Of a stretch of 6,526 nucleotides of DNA, positions 1 to 5,120 are shown in pieces. Origin of the DNA: Actinomycetota bacterium (lineage in GTDB: Bacteria > Actinomycetota > Humimicrobiia > Humimicrobiales > Humimicrobiaceae); the NCBI GenBank assembly GCA_018894445.1, contig JAHIPJ010000016.1, positions 1 through 6,526 of the forward strand, written 5' to 3'. Positions within the stretch are counted from its first letter, which is position 1; every line of letters begins with the position of its first letter. A program made the translations under genes and the position numbers. The notes below the pieces were generated by a model. The model was not told where the DNA came from. It saw nothing but the letters and a program-made list of their open reading frames with translations, and did no database searches.

Positions 1-879
1 TCTATAAATTCCCAAATAGCCTATTATATTTTCCCAGTTCTGGCCAGCACCTATTACACAGATAGTGGCATCTGCTTCTACATCCGGGATAGAAGCACCG
101 CTTCCTTCTATTATTATCAGGTCAGGATTTAATTTTACAGCAATATCTATACCTTCTTTTATATTAGTCATAAAAATCTTACCTCCAAAACCTCCACCAC
201 ATCTTCTGCAGCCAACAGTGGTAATCTTGCTGGTAAGGGCATCTTCTATATAATCTGAGCTCGCATGCATACCCTTATTACTGATACTCAGGAGATATTC
301 AGGAGTAATATCTATTTTATTACCTCTAATGATCTGGGGACTTCCAGGTCCTCCTCTACCCATAGCGACAACACAAACATTAACATTTTCCTGGACGTAT
401 ATTTTAGATATATAAGAACTAACTGCAGTTTTGCCAATCCTTTTTCCTGTTCCAATAATGGATAGAGTGGGTTTGCTGTAGTGTATCTCTTCTTTCTCAT
501 AAGAAAATAAAAAGTCAGGACCCATGTAACTGCATTTATTTGCAAGACAAAAAGAAGCTATTTTCATTCTAATTATATAATTTACTACGGGCTCGTCACT
601 TAAATCATAAACAATATCAGGCTTAAAATATTCAAGTGCTGCTTTAAAATCTATATCAATATCTTTAATTGTATAAACTTCTTCGCCAAAAAAATCCTCT
701 AGATTATTTATCACCAATTTCTCAGTTCCGCCAAGGAAAATAATACCCTTAAAATTGCCAGGATAGATTTTTTTGAGCATCGCTACCGCATCATAGGTTA
801 CCTGTGGATAATGCTCACCGTCTACTAATGCAATTAGATTTTTACCCTTATTGTTTTTTCTCTTTAATAAACTTATCAC
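1..879 (-). CDS. Cyclic 2,3-diphosphoglycerate synthetase-like P-loop protein, C-terminus cut off by window edge
   Basis: I translated this frame by hand and it stays open for 293 codons to the window edge. The N-terminus carries LIALVDGEHYP (residues 15-25), which I recognise from the cyclic 2,3-diphosphoglycerate synthetase family. It is followed by a Walker A loop GTGKRIGKT (143-151), a glycine-rich MGRGGPGSP (173-181), a Cys/Gly-rich GCRRCGGGFGG (223-233) and an acidic IIIEGSG (255-261). In methanogens this enzyme uses ATP to close 2,3-diphosphoglycerate into the cyclic compound, a cytoplasmic solute and phosphate store. Archaeal members are about 460 residues, so roughly a third is missing here. 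No ATG precedes the conserved start. An in-frame TAA at 907-909 leaves GTG at 879 as the best start, inside the end of the phosphoesterase gene. Family membership is fairly sure; substrate in this organism is inferred. Confidence 0.8.
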   Translation of the reverse strand, partial: MISLLKRKNNKGKNLIALVDGEHYPQVTYDAVAMLKKIYPGNFKGIIFLGGTEKLVINNLEDFFGEEVYTIKDIDIDFKAALEYFKPDIVYDLSDEPVVNYIIRMKIASFCLANKCSYMGPDFLFSYEKEEIHYSKPTLSIIGTGKRIGKTAVSSYISKIYVQENVNVCVVAMGRGGPGSPQIIRGNKIDITPEYLLSISNKGMHASSDYIEDALTSKITTVGCRRCGGGFGGKIFMTNIKEGIDIAVKLNPDLIIIEGSGASIPDVEADATICVIGAGQNWENIIGYLGIYR

Positions 880-1648
880 CGAGTTTACTCTTTTTCTCTT
901 TTCTTTTTATACCTAAAATTTTTTCAATTCTATCAAAAGGTGACCTTCTATAAATATCAATTTCTTTCTCTCTTATATATATAATGTTATAACTCGGTTC
1001 AATCTTTCCTCTCAATCTAAGACAGGAAACCGTTCCGGCAGTAACTACCAGCATATCCTCTATTCTCCACAGGTAGGGCACGTGTTTATGTCCGCACAAT
1101 ACCATATCTACTCCAGCGTCAACTACTGTTTCCAGAACATCACCGGCATCATTTACAATATTCCTTTCTCTTCCGGTATTTGGAACCGGTACCAGGTGAT
1201 GATGCATGGCAAAGATTTTAAAACTGTTATTATCGCATTTACTAAACTCGGTCTTAATCCAGTCATAGTGCTCCCTGCCAATTTGTCCATTATCCAGGTC
1301 CGGTTCACTTGAATCAGCTGCAACAATGGTTACTTTACTACTATTAAATGAAATATATCTACTGCCAAAAACATCTTCAAAATGCAGATATCCTACATTC
1401 CTGGAATCATGGTTACCTAATTGAACCAGCATATTTTTACATTTTATTGGGGAGAGGTAATTCTTTACAGTGTCGTATTCCATCCTGAAGCCATTGGCAG
1501 TGAGATCTCCTGTTATAATTACTATATCAGGGTTAAGTTCATTTACTTCATCAATGCATCTGGTAAGAAGACTGGGCACAAAATGTTCTTCGCCAACATG
1601 TATATCGGAAATTTGAACTACTATTTTTTCTTTATTATTTTCCGCCAT
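848..1648 (-). CDS. Calcineurin-like metallophosphoesterase (CpdA/Icc/GpdQ-like), cytoplasmic
   Basis: The 266-residue protein shows the metallophosphoesterase metal-binding motifs in order: SDIHVG (D15, H17), GDLTANG (D48), GNHD (N79, H80), MHHH (148-151) and GHKH (H187, H189). These would hold a two-metal centre that hydrolyses phosphomono- or phosphodiesters. The pattern is closest to the class III cyclic-nucleotide and glycerophosphodiesterase branch, but the substrate cannot be read from sequence. No signal peptide or membrane segment is seen. The tail after residue 240 is very lysine-rich. An ATG at 1666 would add six residues but has no ribosome site, whereas the ATG at 1648 follows GAAAGG at good spacing. 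The gene is first in its own transcription unit, and its last 32 bp overlap the cyclic-diphosphoglycerate synthetase homologue, suggesting coupled translation and a shared metabolic role. Confidence 0.9.
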   Translation of the reverse strand: MAENNKEKIVVQISDIHVGEEHFVPSLLTRCIDEVNELNPDIVIITGDLTANGFRMEYDTVKNYLSPIKCKNMLVQLGNHDSRNVGYLHFEDVFGSRYISFNSSKVTIVAADSSEPDLDNGQIGREHYDWIKTEFSKCDNNSFKIFAMHHHLVPVPNTGRERNIVNDAGDVLETVVDAGVDMVLCGHKHVPYLWRIEDMLVVTAGTVSCLRLRGKIEPSYNIIYIREKEIDIYRRSPFDRIEKILGIKRKEKKSKLGDKFIKEKKQ

Positions 1649-1654
1649 TGTTTT

Positions 1655-1660
1655 CCTTTC
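1655..1660 (-). promoter_or_regulatory. Ribosome binding site fixing the phosphoesterase start at 1648
   Basis: GAAAGG lies six bases before the ATG at 1648. The alternative in-frame ATG at 1666 is preceded only by A/T sequence without any purine-rich site, so the shorter protein is preferred. Confidence 0.75.
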
Positions 1661-1726
1661 AGGCATATATAAAATATTGATAAATATATTTTTAAGTTAA
1701 AATTCTTTTTTTTATTTTCTAAATAA

Positions 1727-1755
1727 ATTATATCATGAAAGTTTCATACTTTTTT
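1727..1755 (-). promoter_or_regulatory. Extended -10 promoter for the phosphoesterase / cDPG-synthetase-like operon
   Basis: On the minus strand TGATATAAT (1735 to 1727) is a consensus TATAAT with the upstream TGn extension. The -35 position at 17-bp spacing is only an A-run (1750-1755), so activity would depend on the extended -10. Initiation near 1720 would give a leader of about 70 nt before the ATG at 1648. The promoter sits just downstream of a terminator hairpin, as expected for the start of a separate unit. Confidence 0.6.
1735..1747. promoter_or_regulatory. Perfect 13-bp palindrome in promoter spacer, possible operator
   Basis: ATGAAA-C-TTTCAT is a perfect inverted repeat with a one-base centre. 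It lies between the -10 and -35 positions of the promoter, where a bound repressor would block RNA polymerase. A short AT-rich palindrome can arise by chance, and no regulator is encoded in the window. Confidence 0.3.
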
Positions 1756-1793
1756 ATTAAAATTTAAGGATGACATTCAGTGCTGCATAAAAG

Positions 1794-1833
1794 AAAAAGT
1801 AGAGCACAATAATAATATTGCGTTCTACTTTTT
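1794..1833 (-). terminator. Intrinsic terminator, near-perfect 18-bp stem
   Basis: The two arms (1794-1811 and 1816-1833) pair over 18 positions with one mismatch and one G-T pair around a 4-base loop. In the minus-strand direction the 3' arm ends CTACTTTTT and continues CTTTT, giving a U-rich tail. This would end transcripts arriving from the histidine/ABC unit upstream. The hairpin is symmetric enough to work on both strands, but no plus-strand gene approaches it. Confidence 0.8.
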
Positions 1834-1834
1834 A

Positions 1835-1985
1835 TTGACATCCTCTCCACCCTAAAGGATGAGAGATTCTTGCTTCACAGTGATTCCTAACGGATTCGAT
1901 TCACTCCACAGGCTGAAACGGTATACCCTGCCACCATTGATTGACAGTCTTATATCTCCTTCCTTTAGGTACGAGTCTTACAGCT
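1835..1985 (-). ncRNA. Solitary IS200/IS605-type right end / omega-RNA-like scaffold (remnant)
   Basis: This stretch is about 45% GC by hand count, set in DNA that is far richer in A/T. It resembles the overlapping tnpB 3' end and right end of IS200/IS605 elements that is transcribed as omega RNA. The most characteristic part is the terminal hairpin at 1843-1865: CTCTC-ATCC, TTTA loop, GGGT, bulged G, GAGAG. It is followed by GATGTCAA at 1842-1835, the expected end of the scaffold. A second hairpin lies between AGTGA (1906-1902) and TCACT (1884-1880), with a GTTA loop. No complete tnpB, tnpA or left end is present, so the element cannot move by itself. The identification rests on recalled resemblance, not a search. 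It could be a decayed remnant or a retained guide RNA. Confidence 0.6.
1851..1969. repeat. 9-bp inverted repeat CCTAAAGGA / TCCTTTAGG bracketing the omega-RNA-like segment
   Basis: The plus strand has CCTAAAGGA at 1851-1859 and its exact reverse complement TCCTTTAGG at 1961-1969. The arms are about 100 bp apart and almost span the remnant. They could pair in the RNA as a closing stem, competing with the terminal hairpin, or mark the ends of a compact derivative element. Confidence 0.5.
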
Positions 1986-1987
1986 GA
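1901..1987 (-). pseudogene. tnpB C-terminal fragment (about 28 codons), IS200/IS605 family
   Basis: The minus-strand frame ending at TGA 1903-1901 reads VRLVPKGRRYKTVNQWW and then QGIPFQPVE before the stop. It resembles the basic, variable tail of TnpB that follows the zinc ribbon, just upstream of the element's right end. The zinc-ribbon cysteines and the whole RuvC nuclease are absent, so no nuclease can be made. The fragment starts within about a dozen bases after the ABC ATPase stop codon, and that stop leaves the ATPase full length. The same frame stays open for 22 codons past the TGA to TAA at 1834-1832, which may be chance or part of the structured RNA. The exact 5' junction is uncertain. 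Confidence 0.55.
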
Positions 1988-1998
1988 CTTCGATAAAT

Positions 1999-3096
1999 TT
2001 ATATATAAGATTTCTCTGTACCTTTATCAAATAGGTGTATTTTGTCAATATCCACATACAATGTAGCCTTATCGCCACTATCGTATTTGGATCTGGGGTT
2101 TACTCGGGCTGTTATCAGTACCCCCTCAATATCGACATATACATAGATTTCTGAACCCATAGGCTCTGTAACTTCAACATTTGAAGTAATTGTACTATTC
2201 GCAGGGATATTCTGTACAAAATCACTATCTTCTAAATCTTCAGGCCTGATTCCTATTACTATTTCTTTTCCTATGAGATTATTATCTTTAATTATTTTCC
2301 TAACCTTATCAGTTGTGTTAAGTTCAAATATGCCGCCCTTTAATGTAATCCGGTCAGTTATAGTAGCATCCAGGAAATTCATTGCGGGACTTCCTATAAA
2401 TCCAGCTACAAACATATTATTTGGATAGTCATATACTTCCTGGGGTTTACCAGTCTGCTGTACTATTCCATCTTTCATAATAATTATCTTATCTGCCATG
2501 GTCATAGCCTCGGTCTGGTCGTGGGTCACATAAATTATAGTGGCTTTAAGTCTCTCGTGAAGTTTTGCAATTTCTGTTCTCATCTGGACTCTAAGTTTTG
2601 CATCAAGATTGGATAGCGGCTCATCCATTAAAAATACTTTAGGGTTTCTTACAATTGCTCTTCCTAAAGCAACTCTCTGTCTTTGTCCTCCTGAAAGCTG
2701 TTTGGGTTTTCTCTTCAATAGGTCTTCAATTTTTAAAATTTTTGCCGCTCCATGTACCATTTTATCAATTTCCAGTTTTGGCGTTTTTCGCAGTCTTAAT
2801 CCAAAAGCCATATTGTCATAGACATTAAAATGAGGATAGAGAGCATAGTTCTGGAAAACCATTGCTATATCCCTGTCCTTTGGAGCAACGTCATTGACTA
2901 ACCTGTCTCCGATGTAAATTTCACCTTCCGTTACCTCTTCCAGTCCCGCAATCATACGCAGCATGGTAGTTTTTCCACAACCTGATGGTCCTACCAGAAC
3001 CGTGAATTCCTTGTCTTCGACGATGCTGCTCATGTTATTAACAGCAACTACATCGTCAAATTTTTTTGTTAGATTCTTTACGATAACCTTTGCCAT
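1999..3096 (-). CDS. Sugar ABC transporter ATPase, MsmX/UgpC/MalK type
   Basis: The 365-residue protein is a complete cytoplasmic ABC ATPase that would power carbohydrate or glycerol-phosphate import through separate permeases. Visible motifs are Walker A GPSGCGKTT (36-44), Q-loop VFQNYALYPH (Q82), signature LSGGQRQR (134-141), Walker B FLMDEP (155-160, E159), D-loop SNLD and switch histidine in VTHDQ (H192). Beyond about residue 235 is the C-terminal OB/TOBE regulatory domain, including IGIRPEDLE and ending IHLFDKGTEKSYI. Length and order match the family. The start at 3096 follows GGGAGA at suitable spacing. No permease or binding protein is in the window, so it may be an all-purpose ATPase serving several importers, as MsmX does in Bacillus. 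The name is family-level; substrate is unknown. It is the last gene of the histidine-led unit, 55 bp after the methyltransferase. Confidence 0.93.
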   Translation of the reverse strand: MAKVIVKNLTKKFDDVVAVNNMSSIVEDKEFTVLVGPSGCGKTTMLRMIAGLEEVTEGEIYIGDRLVNDVAPKDRDIAMVFQNYALYPHFNVYDNMAFGLRLRKTPKLEIDKMVHGAAKILKIEDLLKRKPKQLSGGQRQRVALGRAIVRNPKVFLMDEPLSNLDAKLRVQMRTEIAKLHERLKATIIYVTHDQTEAMTMADKIIIMKDGIVQQTGKPQEVYDYPNNMFVAGFIGSPAMNFLDATITDRITLKGGIFELNTTDKVRKIIKDNNLIGKEIVIGIRPEDLEDSDFVQNIPANSTITSNVEVTEPMGSEIYVYVDIEGVLITARVNPRSKYDSGDKATLYVDIDKIHLFDKGTEKSYI

Positions 3097-3151
3097 TATC
3101 TCTCCCTTTTTAATTGTTAATCAATAATTTAAATTTTAATATAAAAAATAA

Positions 3152-3991
3152 TTATTTTCTATAGAAAGATATATAATTCATACCATACGGATCTCTACCA
3201 GCAAGGAAATCTGCTGCTTTTATTGCTTCTGCCAGATTGTCTATCAATGGATCAGTAATAGGAGCGCATAAACCACTGATTATACCCATAGTTATAAAAT
3301 GAATATTAAGCAGATTCCTGTCTGGCATTCCAAAACTAACATTAGAGTATCCCCCTGTAATTGATACCCCGAACTCTTTTGCAACTCTTCTTTGAGTTTC
3401 CAATGTAATTCTACCTGCATTAGAATCTATAGAGTTAGGCATAACCAGACAGTCAAATACCAGATCTTCTTTCTTTATTCCTATAGACTCTGCCCTCTTT
3501 ATTATTTTTTCTGCAATTTCAAATCTTTTTTCAACATTATCTGGAATTCCATCCTCATCCATTGTAAGGCATATTACCGCGCTTCCACTCTCTTTTACCA
3601 TAGGTAAGATTTCTTCCAGTGATCTTTCTTCACCATTAACTGAATTAATAATAGCCTTATATGGATAAACTTCCAGAGCCGCTTCCAGCGCTTTTGGATT
3701 TGCAGAATCCAGGCAAAGGGGTTGATTGGTTACCTCCATAACTATCTTAACTGCTTTAGGCAGCATTTCAACTTCATCTACACCTACCGCTCCAACATTA
3801 ATATCAATTATATGAGCACCAGCTTCAGTTTGTTTTATAGCATCTTCTCTTACAATATCAAATTTGCCCTGTTTTAATTCCTCAGCTAAAGACTTCCTGC
3901 CCGTAGGATTAATTCTTTCAGCAATTATAACTGTGGGAAGATCTGGTCCAAATTTAACTTCAGTTCCATTACCGGTAACTACCGTTTCCAT
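3152..3991 (-). CDS. Methyltetrahydrofolate:corrinoid protein methyltransferase (pterin-binding / MetH-like domain)
   Basis: The 279-residue protein is a stand-alone pterin-binding TIM barrel. It would move a methyl group between methyltetrahydrofolate and a cobalamin protein in the cytoplasm. Family motifs are ERINPTG (25-31), DINVG (63-67), LDSANP (94-99), INSVNGE (115-121), LTMDEDGIP (141-149), FDCL (178-181) and YSNVSFGMP (214-222). N216 matches the asparagine that contacts the pterin in AcsE. The ERxNPTG and INSVNGE forms look more like the folate domain of MetH and MtgA/MtrH-like enzymes than classical AcsE, so I leave the symbol empty. About 20 residues precede the barrel. Translation starts 4 bp after the hisC stop, with the ribosome site AAGGAAAAGG inside the last hisC codons, which implies coupling. 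No corrinoid protein, activator or Wood-Ljungdahl gene is visible nearby. Confidence 0.88.
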   Translation of the reverse strand: METVVTGNGTEVKFGPDLPTVIIAERINPTGRKSLAEELKQGKFDIVREDAIKQTEAGAHIIDINVGAVGVDEVEMLPKAVKIVMEVTNQPLCLDSANPKALEAALEVYPYKAIINSVNGEERSLEEILPMVKESGSAVICLTMDEDGIPDNVEKRFEIAEKIIKRAESIGIKKEDLVFDCLVMPNSIDSNAGRITLETQRRVAKEFGVSITGGYSNVSFGMPDRNLLNIHFITMGIISGLCAPITDPLIDNLAEAIKAADFLAGRDPYGMNYISFYRK

Positions 3992-3995
3992 TTTC

Positions 3996-5108
3996 TTATA
4001 CCTTTTCCTTTTTATATAGGTTGTTAAATATTTTTATAAAGACTGACAAAAATTTTTCATTTATCTCCGGTAAAGCTATAGTAACCCTGATATATCCAGG
4101 TATTCCCAGATTTTCCCCCGGTCTTACTATAAACCCATTTTTCAGTAGTTCTTCTACAATCTCATCACTATTTTTACCGGTATTAATCAATATAAAATTT
4201 GCATATGATTTAATAAAGCCTATCCCATTTTTATTTAAAATGTCATAAAACCTGTTCCTTTCCTTATCTATATTTTCTCTTATTTCATTAATGCAGGATT
4301 CATTATCCAGCGCAGCTGCAGCAGCTTTCTGCGCAATTGAATTTACGTTAAAGGGAATTCTTACTTTGTTTAATGCGGAAATAATTGACCTGTCAGCTAT
4401 TCCATATCCGATTCTTAATCCCGCCAGTCCAAAAATCTTTGAAAATGTCCTTAATATCATAAGGTTACTGCACCCGGATAGATATTCTATTGTATTAATT
4501 CTTTCCCGCTCCGGTACATATTCCCAGTAGGCTTCATCTACAACCAGTAATACATCTTTATTAATATTTTCTATAACATAGTCAAATTCCCTACGATTGA
4601 TATTGGTGCCTGTGGGGTTGTGAGGATTGGTCAGGAATAATATTTTAGTCTTATCATTTATAGACCCTATCAGCATTTCTACATCCTGCCTGAAATCCTT
4701 TAAGGGAACTTTAACTGCTGCACCACCATACTTTACTACTGACTTTTCATAAATTAAAAAAGTAGGATCGGCAATTACTACTCCTTCTCCTGGACCAATA
4801 AAACTGTCACAGATCATCTCAATAATCTGATCTGTGCCGTTCCCCATAATTATGGTATCTCTATCTACATTATACTTTTCGGCAAGCTTCTGCCTTATTT
4901 CCCTGCACTCGCTATCAGGGTAATATTTTATATCATCCAGGTTCTTACAGATTTCTTCTAAAACCCCGGGGTGTGGTCCATATAAGTTTTCATTGGATGC
5001 TAATTTATAAACCCTATCCAGATTGTACTGCTCTTTTATTTCTTCTATAGTTTTACCCGGAATATATTCCGGCATTCTTGAAATCCATTCCTTAATTTTT
5101 ATACTCAT
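3996..5108 (-). CDS. hisC: Histidinol-phosphate aminotransferase
   Basis: This 370-residue fold-type I PLP enzyme converts imidazole-acetol phosphate and glutamate to histidinol phosphate in histidine synthesis. It shows KLASNENLYGP (35-45), the phosphate-binding GNGTDQ (89-94), NPHNPTG (161-167), VVDEAYWEY (189-197) and the cofactor lysine K224 in TFSKIFGLAGLRIGYG. A C-terminal RPGENLGIPGYIRVT supplies the substrate-carboxylate arginine. Length is typical for HisC. The start at 5108 follows AAGGA at six bases, and the gene lies 12 bp after hisD, the usual order in a his operon. HisC-like proteins sometimes act on aromatic or other amino acids, but adjacency to hisD makes histidine the best assignment. 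Confidence 0.93.
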   Translation of the reverse strand: MSIKIKEWISRMPEYIPGKTIEEIKEQYNLDRVYKLASNENLYGPHPGVLEEICKNLDDIKYYPDSECREIRQKLAEKYNVDRDTIIMGNGTDQIIEMICDSFIGPGEGVVIADPTFLIYEKSVVKYGGAAVKVPLKDFRQDVEMLIGSINDKTKILFLTNPHNPTGTNINRREFDYVIENINKDVLLVVDEAYWEYVPERERINTIEYLSGCSNLMILRTFSKIFGLAGLRIGYGIADRSIISALNKVRIPFNVNSIAQKAAAAALDNESCINEIRENIDKERNRFYDILNKNGIGFIKSYANFILINTGKNSDEIVEELLKNGFIVRPGENLGIPGYIRVTIALPEINEKFLSVFIKIFNNLYKKEKV

Positions 5109-5120
5109 TTTTCATCCTTA

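Noticed and set aside
65..465. Two plus-strand open frames of 62 and 66 codons
   Set aside because: They are antisense to the P-loop gene, have no plausible ribosome sites and give low-complexity products.
312..545. 77-codon minus-strand open frame within the left-edge gene
   Set aside because: It lies in another frame over the cyclic-diphosphoglycerate synthetase homologue, whose frame carries the recognisable motifs without interruption; the 77-codon product has no family signature.
1649..1666. Upstream ATG of the phosphoesterase at 1666
   Set aside because: No ribosome site precedes it, while the ATG at 1648 has GAAAGG six bases before it.
1832..1903. TGA readthrough or recoding, since the tnpB-tail frame stays open 22 codons past TGA to TAA
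   Set aside because: The five intact genes end in TAA and read full length with the standard code, giving no sign of TGA recoding; the fragment is a remnant and the open stretch is short.
1861..1920. Possible tRNA because of a T-arm-like GAATCGAATCC on the minus strand
   Set aside because: No acceptor stem, anticodon arm or CCA end can be formed around it; the match is part of the tnpB/omega-RNA remnant.
3145..3158. Perfect 14-bp palindrome AAAATAATTATTTT at the end of the methyltransferase gene, considered as a terminator or operator
   Set aside because: It is purely A/T, would fold very weakly, lacks a GC stem and is likely in such AT-rich DNA by chance.
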